NCBI RefSeq assembly: GCF_014695725.1
Contig: NZ_JACJOU010000002.1
Coordinates: 62,001 to 126,000, forward strand
Direction of reading: 5' to 3'
Source of the DNA: Microcoleus sp. FACHB-672
GTDB taxonomy: Bacteria > Cyanobacteriota > Cyanobacteriia > Cyanobacteriales > Oscillatoriaceae
DNA length: 64,000 nt
The notes under the pieces were generated by a model, which made no database searches, was not told the origin of the DNA, and saw nothing but the letters and a program-made list of their open reading frames with translations. Shown here piece by piece: positions 57,738-64,000 of this stretch. Positions within the stretch are counted from its first letter, which is position 1, and every line of letters begins with the position of its first letter. The translations under genes and the position numbers were made by a program.

Positions 57738-57788
57738 GTACTTTCTTCCTCGACACTATTAGTTTCTCCTCTCTTTCTTGTAGTTTAA

Positions 57789-57862
57789 TACTCCCGACAG
57801 GATTTGAACCTGTAAAAGACTAGGTTCTCGACCTAGCGCGTCTTCCGTTCCGCCACGAGAGC
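57789..57862 (-). tRNA. tRNA-Leu(GAG)
   Basis: Acceptor GCUCUCG/CGGGAGU; anticodon arm CUAGG-UCGAGAA-CCUAG. Leu-type D arm but a short variable loop UCUUUU. Confidence 0.85.
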
Positions 57863-57895
57863 TGGAATTTACCGATTTTGCTTGGCCCAAGAACC

Positions 57896-57973
57896 TACCG
57901 GCTGATAGGAGTTGAACTTGCAAAAAACACTCGTTCTGAGCAAGTGATGTTTTCCAATGACATCACAGTGGTA
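57896..57973 (-). pseudogene. Degenerate tRNA-Leu(CAG)-like element
   Basis: Anticodon arm ACUUG-CUCAGAA-CGAGU is good. The D arm is an extended 7-bp hairpin GUGAUGU/ACAUCAC, the T stem GCAAG/CCUAU does not pair, and the acceptor UACC-A-CUG/CAG-CC-GGUA has an internal loop. Probably unable to be charged; pseudogene or mimic. Confidence 0.7.
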
Positions 57974-57976
57974 AAG

Positions 57977-58049
57977 TCGGGATGGTTGGATTTGAACCAA
58001 CGACTCCTTGGTCCCAAACCAAGGCTTCTGGCCGCTGAATTACATCCCG
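57977..58049 (-). tRNA. tRNA-Pro(UGG)
   Basis: Acceptor CGGGAUG/CAUCCCG; anticodon arm CUUGG-UUUGGGA-CCAAG. Confidence 0.93.
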
Positions 58050-58053
58050 TTGA

Positions 58054-58132
58054 TACTCCTGGTGGGAGTTGAACCCACAACAAAGAAAACAGATTTTAAG
58101 TCTGCCGCGTCTGCCAATTCCGCCACAGGAGC
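58054..58132 (-). tRNA. tRNA-Leu(UAA), intronless
   Basis: Acceptor GCUCCUG/CAGGAGU; anticodon loop CUUAAAA. The group I intron found in many cyanobacterial Leu(UAA) genes is absent here. Confidence 0.9.
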
Positions 58133-58146
58133 AATGTAAGATTTGG

Positions 58147-58220
58147 TACTCCTGGTGGGATTTGAACCCACAACAGACTGTTTTTGAGACAGCCGCCTCT
58201 TCCAGTTGGGCTACAGAAGT
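58147..58220 (-). tRNA. tRNA-Leu(CAA), short variable loop
   Basis: Acceptor ACUUCUG/CAGGAGU; anticodon loop CUCAAAA; T arm GUGGG-UUCAAAU-CCCAC. Five-base variable loop, unlike class II Leu tRNAs. Confidence 0.85.
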
Positions 58221-58229
58221 ATGTTTTGG

Positions 58230-58302
58230 CTGCCCCGCCAGGGATCGAACCTGGATCGTCTGAGTCAAAATCAGATATGCTGCCGAATTACACCACAGGG
58301 CA
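58230..58302 (-). tRNA. tRNA-Gln(UUG)
   Basis: Acceptor UGCCCUG/CGGGGCA; anticodon arm UCUGA-UUUUGAC-UCAGA. Confidence 0.92.
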
Positions 58303-58310
58303 ATGAGTGG

Positions 58311-58407
58311 GTGCCGGGGCAGGGAAGTGCTTCGCACCGCTTCGCTAACGAACCTGCATGACTTCTACTTCAGAGGTAGAGGACTTTACCAATTCGTCTA
58401 CCCGGCA
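58311..58407 (-). pseudogene. tRNA-Gln(CUG) split by a short dispersed repeat in the T loop
   Basis: Acceptor UGCCGGG/CCCGGCA and T stem GCAGG/CCUGC are intact, anticodon loop CUCUGAA. The T loop UUCG is followed by about 22 extra bases (UUAGCGAAGCGGUGCGAAGC and two more), a palindromic string typical of small mobile repeats of cyanobacteria. The element sits where it keeps the stems. Confidence 0.82.
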
Positions 58408-58419
58408 ATCAATGAAAGG

Positions 58420-58491
<72 letters not shown>

Positions 58492-58498
58492 ATGCCAG

Positions 58499-58572
58499 CC
58501 CCCCAGGTCGGTTTCGATCCGACGACCTCCTGTTCTTCAGACAGGCGCTACTACCAACTGAGCTACCGGGGG
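58499..58572 (-). tRNA. tRNA-Phe(GAA)
   Basis: Acceptor CCCCCGG/CUGGGGG; anticodon arm CCUGU-CUGAAGA-ACAGG. T loop AUCGAAA has A in place of T54. Confidence 0.9.
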
Positions 58573-58577
58573 AAAAG

Positions 58578-58664
58578 CGGAGAGAGAGGGATTTGAACCC
58601 TCGACGGTCGTTAAACCGCTCTTTCTTAGCAGGAAAGCGCCTTAAGCCTCTCGGCCACCTCTCC
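58578..58664 (-). tRNA. tRNA-Ser(GCU)
   Basis: Acceptor GGAGAGG/UCUCUCC; anticodon arm CUUUC-CUGCUAA-GAAAG; long variable arm; G73. Confidence 0.93.
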
Positions 58665-58673
58665 ATGTTTGGA

Positions 58674-58700
58674 TGCGGGAGAACAATTCCTTCTCCCGCA
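58674..58700 (-). other. Perfect hairpin between tRNA-Tyr and tRNA-Ser
   Basis: TGCGGGAGAA and TTCTCCCGCA pair over 10 bp across a 7-base loop. No T-tract; probably a spacer or processing structure of the array transcript. Confidence 0.8.
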
Positions 58701-58701
58701 A

Positions 58702-58782
58702 AGGGTCGGGCTGGATTTGAACCAGCAGTGCTGATAGCTCCGGTTTTACAGACCTTTACCTGCGCCAATAGGGAGCCGACCC
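58702..58782 (-). tRNA. tRNA-Tyr(GUA), weak anticodon stem
   Basis: Acceptor GGGUCGG/CCGACCC, anticodon loop CUGUAAA, class II variable arm. Only three of five anticodon-stem pairs form (AAGGU/ACCGG) and base 73 is U rather than A. Confidence 0.82.
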
Positions 58783-58789
58783 AAAACAA

Positions 58790-58862
58790 TCGCCCTAACG
58801 GGACTCGAACCCGTGTCTTCTGGTTGAAATTCAGAGATCCTTGACCGCTAGACGATAGGGCG
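58790..58862 (-). tRNA. tRNA-Glu(UUC)
   Basis: Acceptor CGCCCUA/UAGGGCG; anticodon loop AUUUCAA with an A-C mismatch closing the stem. Confidence 0.88.
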
Positions 58863-58868
58863 ATGTGA

Positions 58869-58941
58869 CGCGGGAGGCGGGAGTTGAACCCGAATTCTTC
58901 GGTTTTGGAGACCGACGTGTTGCCAGTTACACCACTCCCAC
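58869..58941 (-). tRNA. tRNA-Trp(CCA)
   Basis: Acceptor GUGGGAG/CUCCCGC; anticodon arm UCGGU-CUCCAAA-ACCGA; G73. Confidence 0.92.
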
Positions 58942-58947
58942 ATTTGG

Positions 58948-59020
58948 TAGCACCGGCGGGACTTGAACCCGCATCACCCGGCTTATGAGGCCGGCGCTTT
59001 ACCGATTAAGCTACGATGCG
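58948..59020 (-). tRNA. tRNA-Met(CAU)
   Basis: Acceptor CGCAUCG/CGGUGCU with a C1-U72 mismatch; anticodon arm CCGGC-CUCAUAA-GCCGG. Elongator Met or Ile2 (lysidine) cannot be separated by sequence alone. Confidence 0.85.
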
Positions 59021-59027
59021 ATGCCAG

Positions 59028-59103
59028 AGGCTGAGGTGGGATTTGAACCCACGAGAAAATCAGTTTTGCAGACTGACGCCTTCAACCACTTGGCTACTCA
59101 GCC
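59028..59103 (-). tRNA. tRNA-Cys(GCA)
   Basis: Acceptor GGCUGAG/CUCAGCC, anticodon arm UCAGU-CUGCAAA-ACUGA, U73 as required for Cys; variable loop somewhat long. Confidence 0.92.
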
Positions 59104-59109
59104 ATTTGG

Positions 59110-59184
59110 AAGTCCCGACGAAATTTGCACTCGCAATCTCCACCTTGAGAGGGTGACGGCTTAAACGAATTCGCCCACGGGACT
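59110..59184 (-). tRNA. tRNA-Glu(CUC), abnormal T loop
   Basis: Acceptor AGUCCCG/CGGGACU; anticodon loop CUCUCAA. T loop UGCAAAU has G at position 55 where U (pseudouridine) is universal. Confidence 0.85.
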
Positions 59185-59219
59185 TTAAATTTAATTGCCT
59201 TCCCAGAATCACTGCTGAA

Positions 59220-59292
59220 CGAGGCTGACGGGTCTCGATCCCGCGACCTTCTGTTCGACAGACAGATGCTCTTCCAACTGAGCTACAGCCCC
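59220..59292 (-). tRNA. tRNA-Asp(GUC)
   Basis: First tRNA of the array. Acceptor GGGGCUG/CAGCCUC; anticodon arm UCUGU-CUGUCGA-ACAGA; G73. T loop AUCGAGA has A54. Confidence 0.9.
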
Positions 59293-59322
59293 ATGAAATC
59301 AGCAGTTTGTCTTCTGGTGTTT

Positions 59323-59401
59323 GGACATCTCGGCGGTTGACTCGGTGGAAGATGACCCAAGGGGGCTATCCTCAAGGTTGTAGTACGAACCGCCGTTGTC
59401 C
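59323..59401 (-). ncRNA. Structured leader RNA of the tRNA array
   Basis: Ends GGACA and UGUCC pair, then AACCGCCG with CGGCGGUU over 8 bp, closing a 49-base interior with short pairs around ACCUUGAGGAUAGCCCCC. It lies between the promoter and the first tRNA. It lacks AGCUUACAUAC and is not recognised. Confidence 0.6.
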
Positions 59402-59506
59402 AATTTTTAATGACATGGCCTTTTACTTATTCAATTTTCAAGGTTCAGAGCTTGTATTGCTTTTGAGATAAGCTTTTCAGCTCTTTCTCTCTCGCCCTAC
59501 ATTTAT

Positions 59507-59536
59507 ATACTACAAGCATAATACAAAAAGTGTCAA
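59507..59536 (-). promoter_or_regulatory. Sigma-70-type promoter of the tRNA array
   Basis: Minus strand: TTGACA, 18-base spacer, TAGTAT, then AT-rich sequence and GGGCGAGAG. The region 59402-59794 has no gene; one frame at 59541-59756 is chance. Confidence 0.82.
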
Positions 59537-59794
59537 GGGTTTGTGCAAAAGTTTTTTTAGCCAGCTATCTAAAGTCGGAAAGCCTTGTAAATCGGGGATA
59601 ATACGGTTTTATGGCAGCGAAACTCTCCGGCAAAAAGGCACAAAAGCGAAAAATTTCTTCCGTACTACACCAGCACCGTACTACACCGGCAGATCACAAA
59701 GCCGACATCGTGCAACCCAGCCTATATATAAAGACAGCTCACTCCTCTTTCGCTGATTGAGGAAGGAACAGTCCTCAGTTTGAAACACCAAAAA

Positions 59795-60985
59795 TTACTG
59801 CGGCTTCACCGGCAGCTCACTAAACTGGGCCATAAACCGTCGATCAATCCAATCCTTCCACCACCACAGCAATGGCGAAGGGCCAAAACCCCAAGCGCCA
59901 CGGGATGCAATTGCCGAACCTGTGCCGGTGCCAATTAAAGAGAGATATTGCTTCTGCGGCTGATACGGCTTTAAGGACTCTCCTAGCAAACTTCGCCGCA
60001 GGTTCTCATATAAAGGTTTGCCTTGCCGCACTGCAAAGACCCCGGCCTTGGGGCAAGGATTCTGTATTATGGTGGCAACATCACCGGCAGCGAAAACCTG
60101 GGGGTGAGAGACAGATTGCAGAAATTCGTTCACTTGGATAAAGCCGCGCTCATCCGTCGCTAAACCGGCATCTTGAAGCCAAGCCGGTGCGGATGCCTGA
60201 GTTACCCAGAAAATGCGATCACACTCCACACTCAAACCCGACTCAGAATGAATCATTAAAGATGAATTCTGCTTTTCTACCGCACAGACGGTTTCCCCTA
60301 GATGTAGTTGAATAGCGCGTTTCGTCAGAATTTTCTGTAAGTGCCGGCGTACCCATCGGTTATAGCTGGGCATAATTTCACCGTCGCGATGGAAGATATG
60401 AATTTGTAGAATATCTGCCGGCAATTCAGTCTTCTTAAAAATTTGCCGTAAGCGTGCATCCATAGCCAATGCCAGTTCCACACCGCCGGCACCCCCACCG
60501 ACAATGCCAAGACTGTGGGGTTTTTTGGGAGTTACTATAATTTCCTCAAGCAGCCGGTGCCAACTTTCTAGCAACTGCGGCACCGGCTTCGCTGGAATTG
60601 CAAATTCAGTCGCACCGGGTACTGATATTGTGGCGGGAGTGCTGCCAATATCAACTGATACTACATCGAATGCCACCGGCAAACTATTCGCACACAACAC
60701 TTTATTATTTGCTAAATCTAAACCGATTGCCTCGTCAATGATTAGTTTAGCTCCGGCAAACTGTGCTAATTTTCGTAAATTTATATGACACTCATCAAAT
60801 TTATAAAAGCCGGCTACATAACCAGGGAGCATCCCCGAATAAGGCGCATGAGGCGTATTGGCAATCAGCGTTATACGGACTCCCGGAAGAGGTTTTGCGC
60901 CCAGCAATTGCAGTACAATCGCATTACTGTGGCCGCCGCCAATCAGCACTAACTCTTGATCAATGGGTTGTGAGATTTCCTGCAT
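59795..60985 (-). CDS. FAD/NAD-dependent oxidoreductase, like the N-terminal half of cyanobacterial SelD fusions
   Basis: 396 residues with two Rossmann motifs, LIGGGHSNAIVL for FAD and GIVGGGAGGVELA for NAD(P)H, and FAAGDVATI near the C terminus. This NDH-2-like fold occurs in cyanobacteria and algae fused to a SelD-like (selenophosphate synthetase) domain; here the protein stops just after WWKDWIDRRFMAQFS, where the SelD part would begin. It may be an independent NAD(P)H-quinone or sulfide-type oxidoreductase, or a remnant of a fusion. Confidence 0.82.
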   Translation of the reverse strand: MQEISQPIDQELVLIGGGHSNAIVLQLLGAKPLPGVRITLIANTPHAPYSGMLPGYVAGFYKFDECHINLRKLAQFAGAKLIIDEAIGLDLANNKVLCANSLPVAFDVVSVDIGSTPATISVPGATEFAIPAKPVPQLLESWHRLLEEIIVTPKKPHSLGIVGGGAGGVELALAMDARLRQIFKKTELPADILQIHIFHRDGEIMPSYNRWVRRHLQKILTKRAIQLHLGETVCAVEKQNSSLMIHSESGLSVECDRIFWVTQASAPAWLQDAGLATDERGFIQVNEFLQSVSHPQVFAAGDVATIIQNPCPKAGVFAVRQGKPLYENLRRSLLGESLKPYQPQKQYLSLIGTGTGSAIASRGAWGFGPSPLLWWWKDWIDRRFMAQFSELPVKPQ

Positions 60986-61027
60986 TAAAGAGCCAGTGCT
61001 GAAACGTTAAATACTTCGATCAAAAGA

Positions 61028-61489
61028 TTATCCACCACAACTTCCACAATCTGCACCGCTACAATTGAGTATTCCATAGTCAAGGTCAGAATGGCAGCCG
61101 ACGCATCCCTCCGAATCTCCTAAGCCGGTGTCAATCGCTAAACAGCTACTCTCTATACACTCCGAACAACTACTGTTTGCTAGAGTGTCGCAATTCCTGC
61201 CGCGATGCCGGCGTTGTGCTTCTTTGTTTGGATTTGGCGTTTCAATCGTGGCTCTCAGAACTTGATTCGCAGCTTTGCAAGCTTGTAGCCGGTGTCGAGC
61301 AGCAGGAATCGCCTCAATTAAACCCTGCTCCAAAATGGTACGTTTGATAAATTCCGAGCAAGACTCTTTTCCATGTAGTACCCGATACGCACAGGAAAAC
61401 CCCTTTTTTGGGGAAATATGCTTTTGATACCCACCAATCAAAGCAGCAACTGAGCTACGAGGGACTGAGTCAACTGTTGTGATAACCAT
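61028..61489 (-). CDS. YidD-like protein with a Cys-rich tail
   Basis: 153 residues. GGYQKHISPKKGFSCAYRVLHG and SCSEFIKRTI match the YidD membrane-insertion factor family, which aids protein insertion beside YidC. After about residue 95 it has a Cys-rich extension (ten Cys, ending GADCGSCGG) that could bind metal. Lies 42 bases upstream of the oxidoreductase gene on the same strand, likely one operon. Confidence 0.8.
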   Translation of the reverse strand: MVITTVDSVPRSSVAALIGGYQKHISPKKGFSCAYRVLHGKESCSEFIKRTILEQGLIEAIPAARHRLQACKAANQVLRATIETPNPNKEAQRRHRGRNCDTLANSSCSECIESSCLAIDTGLGDSEGCVGCHSDLDYGILNCSGADCGSCGG

Positions 61490-62060
61490 CTATTAGATGT
61501 TGAGCTTAATACCAAAATCTACAATTGGGAGCGTTTAACAAATGCTGAGATCCACTCTTTAGCTTTACTTATTCATTATCCGGTGGTGAGGGTAAACCTC
61601 CTACCTTTGTATTATATTTTGACGCTGAGCTTTTTATCCTTTGCTTTTATTTTCTTAAGTGTGGGTTTTATGATTTTCCTCTCCTGAACTACGGTTCATA
61701 GTAAGACTATGCTAGTTGAGAGTGGGAGTTGGATAAAACGTAGCGAGTTCTTAAGATAGAATAAATTCAATAAAGCTGGAATCAATCAGGAAATGCTCAA
61801 GGCTAGCCAAGCCGAGCTAGCCTAAGTGTCATGTGTCGGCAGATTTGCAGTCAGCCAATTTTTCTTGTGGGAATTTTATACTTCAACTATGAAAATTCGG
61901 CTAAATTAAGTTATTTATTAAAAGCCTAAATTAATTTTTTACAGTCCTTTTAATCTTTAGACTTGACAACACTTGAAAATAGATAAAAAATATAAGTGGA
62001 AAGTCAACAAGCTATAAAAGCCTTGTTTTAAGGTTTAATTTAAAATTTTTACGGTAGCCT
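61490..62060. other. 571-base gap
   Basis: AT-rich divergent promoter region; no gene recognised. Confidence 0.35.
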
Positions 62061-62378
62061 ATGGTGTTAGAGATTTTCTTAATTTTTATCTTGGGTTTAA
62101 CACCGCCCTTGCTATCTTTATGGAGCCGGCGGCTGGCAGAAGCGCGGGCAACCTCGCGGTTGAGGGCGGCGAGGGAAGCAGCAGCAACAAGGGGGCTGCG
62201 AAGCCTCGCACTTTCCACAGATACACATCATCCCGAAAGAATGGGCCAATTCCTTGGCGATCCTTCGTGCCGATTTAATGCCAAATCGGCTTATATTCGC
62301 TGTGCGGTTAATCCTATAGGGCCATGTCAGGATTGTCCTCAGTATCAACCACGAGAGGATATCAATTTTGGACTTTAA
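62061..62378 (+). CDS. DUF6464-type protein
   Basis: 105 residues. One N-terminal membrane helix, an Ala/Arg-rich linker, then FLGDPSCRFNAKSAYIRCAVNPIGPCQDC with four Cys, likely a zinc knuckle. This cyanobacterial family is of unknown function. Confidence 0.78.
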   Translation: MVLEIFLIFILGLTPPLLSLWSRRLAEARATSRLRAAREAAATRGLRSLALSTDTHHPERMGQFLGDPSCRFNAKSAYIRCAVNPIGPCQDCPQYQPREDINFGL

Positions 62379-62703
62379 TTTTTAACCGGCCAGTCTACTT
62401 AAATTGGTTAATCAACCGGATTTTTTACCCGCACTAGCAGCTCGGTGTTTGCCTCGATTTGTCCACCGGCACCACTCTGTGCAAGACAATTATTACTGGC
62501 AAAGCTGGCCACATTCTTTTAATCCAGCCAATTTCTTGACACAATCGGTAAAAATTTATAACAATTGTAGGTTGGCTGTCTATTCAAGCTCGGATCAGGT
62601 ATGGCCTACGGTCAGGCTGCGCCAATTGGCAAAGCAAAAGCTGGCCCTCGCCCCATGAGCGGGATCGCTCAGCTACCTGTACGGCAATTTACTCAACAAA
62701 TCC
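62379..62703 (+). promoter_or_regulatory. Leader of the rplU operon
   Basis: 325 bases; an 84-codon frame at 62404-62658 has no resemblance. Ribosomal L21 operons often have an autoregulatory leader; no defined motif was identified here. Confidence 0.35.
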
Positions 62704-63102
62704 ATGACTTACGCAATTATCGAAACCGGCGGCAAACAACTACGGGTAGAACCGGGTCGCTTCTATGATATCGAACTGCTTCCTGTAGAACCAGACGTAG
62801 ACCTCACCATCGACAGAGTCTTGTTCGTTCAGCACGACGGCGGTGTTAGTATCGGTCAGCCCTTCGTCGAAGGCGCAACCGTCGAAGCCACCGTGCTACA
62901 ACACCGACGGGGCCGGAAAGTGCTCGTCTACAAGATGAAGCCCAAAAAGAAAACCCGTAATAAGCGGGGACACCGGCAAGAAATCACTCGCCTGATGATT
63001 AACTCCATCAGTCTGAATGGCTCAGTGTTCAGCGCCGACGAGTCGGCATCTACCGTGCCAGCGTCTCAGCCAGAAGACGCCTATGAAACTGCGGCAGAAT
63101 AA
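62704..63102 (+). CDS. rplU: 50S ribosomal protein L21
   Basis: 132 residues. [35 protein letters not shown] and [16 protein letters not shown] are conserved L21 blocks. C-terminal 30 residues are an acidic extension typical of cyanobacteria. First gene of rplU-rpmA. Confidence 0.96.
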   Translation: MTYAIIETGGKQLRVEPGRFYDIELLPVEPDVDLTIDRVLFVQHDGGVSIGQPFVEGATVEATVLQHRRGRKVLVYKMKPKKKTRNKRGHRQEITRLMINSISLNGSVFSADESASTVPASQPEDAYETAAE

Positions 63103-63235
63103 GTAAAGGGAATGGGGCATAGGGGATAGGGCATGGCTGCGCCAACCTAAAGGTACGGTCATTGAGAAGTCTTTCTTTTCCTCTTTCCTAACCTTTAGCC
63201 CCGAAAACAATTTGTAAAGAGACTCGGAGGAAACT

Positions 63236-63526
63236 ATGGCTCATAAGAAAGGAACCGGCAGTACACGCAACGGACGCGACTCTAATGCCCAGCGCCTAGG
63301 CGTCAAGCGCTTCGGTGGCCAAACCGTCCGAGCCGGCAATATTTTGGTACGCCAGCGCGGCACCAAGTTTCACCCAGGCAACAATGTCGGCATTGGTTGT
63401 GACGATACCTTGTTTGCCCTTATTGATGGCGTTGTCACCTTTGAACGCAAAGGAAAAACCCGCAAGAAAGTAAGCGTCTACGCCAACGCAGTTGCTGAGA
63501 CTGAACCCGTTGCGGCTCAAGTCTAA
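63236..63526 (+). CDS. rpmA: 50S ribosomal protein L27
   Basis: 96 residues. [17 protein letters not shown] begins directly with the mature N terminus that reaches the peptidyl transferase centre; [15 protein letters not shown] follows. GGAGGA upstream of the ATG. Confidence 0.96.
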   Translation: MAHKKGTGSTRNGRDSNAQRLGVKRFGGQTVRAGNILVRQRGTKFHPGNNVGIGCDDTLFALIDGVVTFERKGKTRKKVSVYANAVAETEPVAAQV

Positions 63527-63554
63527 ACGTCATTGGCCAGTTAAGATAAATCGT

Positions 63555-63585
63555 GAGGGGTGCATGGCTGTGCGCCCCTCTTTTT
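63555..63585 (+). terminator. Rho-independent terminator after rpmA
   Basis: GAGGGGTGC pairs with GCGCCCCTC (one G-T), followed by TTTTT. Confidence 0.88.
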
Positions 63586-63682
63586 ATGGAAATGTTACAG
63601 AACGTTACCTAAATACGGTTTGTTAGGGCAGCGACAAGTTTTAGACTGGATCTTTGATATTTTTTGACCGTTAACAAACGCC

Positions 63683-64000
63683 ATGTTTCCAATCCATCGC
63701 CCTCGCCGCCTTCGCAGCCATCCTCAGGTGCGTCGGATGGTACGTGAAAATGTAGTGACCACAAGCGATCTGATTTACCCTCTATTTGCCGTGCCAGGAG
63801 AGGGGATTGCCAAAGAGGTCAAATCCATGCCCGGAGTTTACCAACTCTCGGTAGACAAAATCGTACAAGAAGCCAAGGAAGTCTATGACCTCGGCATCCC
63901 CGCTATTATTTTATTTGGCATTCCCGAAGATAAGGATATAGACGCCACCGGCGCTTGGCACGATTGTGGAATTGTGCAAAAAGCCACGACAGCCGTTAAA
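63683..64000 (+). CDS. hemB: Delta-aminolevulinic acid dehydratase, 3' end outside the window
   Basis: First 106 codons from the ATG at 63683; the frame is open at the window end. RPRRLRSHPQVRRMVREN, LIYPLFAVPGEGIAKEVKSMPG and GIPAIILFGIP are characteristic of porphobilinogen synthase, which condenses two ALA molecules toward heme and chlorophyll. Catalytic lysines lie beyond the window. Confidence 0.95.
   Translation, partial: MFPIHRPRRLRSHPQVRRMVRENVVTTSDLIYPLFAVPGEGIAKEVKSMPGVYQLSVDKIVQEAKEVYDLGIPAIILFGIPEDKDIDATGAWHDCGIVQKATTAVK

Noticed and set aside
62404-62658. 84-codon open frame upstream of rplU
   Set aside because: Composition and pattern unlike a protein; probably leader DNA.

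Overview
The window is chromosomal DNA of a filamentous-type cyanobacterium. It carries chlM (chlorophyll synthesis), a phytol-kinase-like gene, a rimO-crhR helicase pair, an RTX/Calx-beta secreted protein, a PEP-CTERM protein, a DICT-domain histidine kinase, a TPR-CHAT protein and hemB. The cyanobacterial HIP1 octamer GCGATCGC is present but scarce, while GCCGGC is conspicuously frequent.

Region by region: 1-7.5 kb is cell-surface polysaccharide biosynthesis (Wzz/BY-kinase, a WecG-type transferase with an MshEN-like tail, two GT2 transferases, a radical SAM enzyme). 8.4-25.5 kb is mixed housekeeping and regulation (EbsA-like and phosphotransacetylase-like proteins, histidine kinase, ABC exporter, rimO-crhR, secreted proteins, and a fused double-domain phosphofructokinase). 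26-41 kb holds a solitary OLD-type nuclease, a phytol-kinase-like gene, chlM, a coiled-coil membrane protein, nagA/purE, an ammonium transporter, an SGNH hydrolase and a TPR-CHAT protein. 59.8-64 kb returns to ordinary genes ending in rplU-rpmA-hemB.

The exceptional part is about 41.7-59.5 kb, almost entirely on the minus strand. It combines (i) a Ro60/TROVE-vWA-like protein; (ii) an RNA 2'-phosphotransferase (KptA/Tpt1); (iii) a small ubiquitin-like candidate and an E1-like ThiF protein; (iv) an AAA+ ATPase; (v) a diverged ribosomal protein L7/L12 paralogue; (vi) eight RNA elements with a shared two-helix terminal stem and the signature AGCUUACAUAC or a close variant, which I interpret as Y RNAs; and (vii) an array of about 29 tRNA or tRNA-like genes. 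Including the Ile-GAU module carried on a Y-like RNA, every one of the 20 amino-acid identities is represented.

The Y-like stems carry different cargo. Three carry tRNA mimics (Ile GAU, Cys GCA, Lys CUU), one carries a circularly permuted tRNA, and two carry mimics of the translation-factor binding site of 23S rRNA: the sarcin-ricin loop AGUACGAGAGGA followed by a copy of the L11-binding GTPase-associated centre. Two have short or unidentified cargo. With an L12 paralogue in the same cluster, my working model is an RNA-decoy and RNA-repair island that imitates tRNAs and the ribosomal factor-binding centre, perhaps to absorb anticodon nucleases or ribotoxins or to act when translation is damaged. 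The structures and motif matches are read from the sequence; the Ro-Y RNA link is by analogy to known bacterial Y RNAs with tRNA-like modules; the decoy role is inference.
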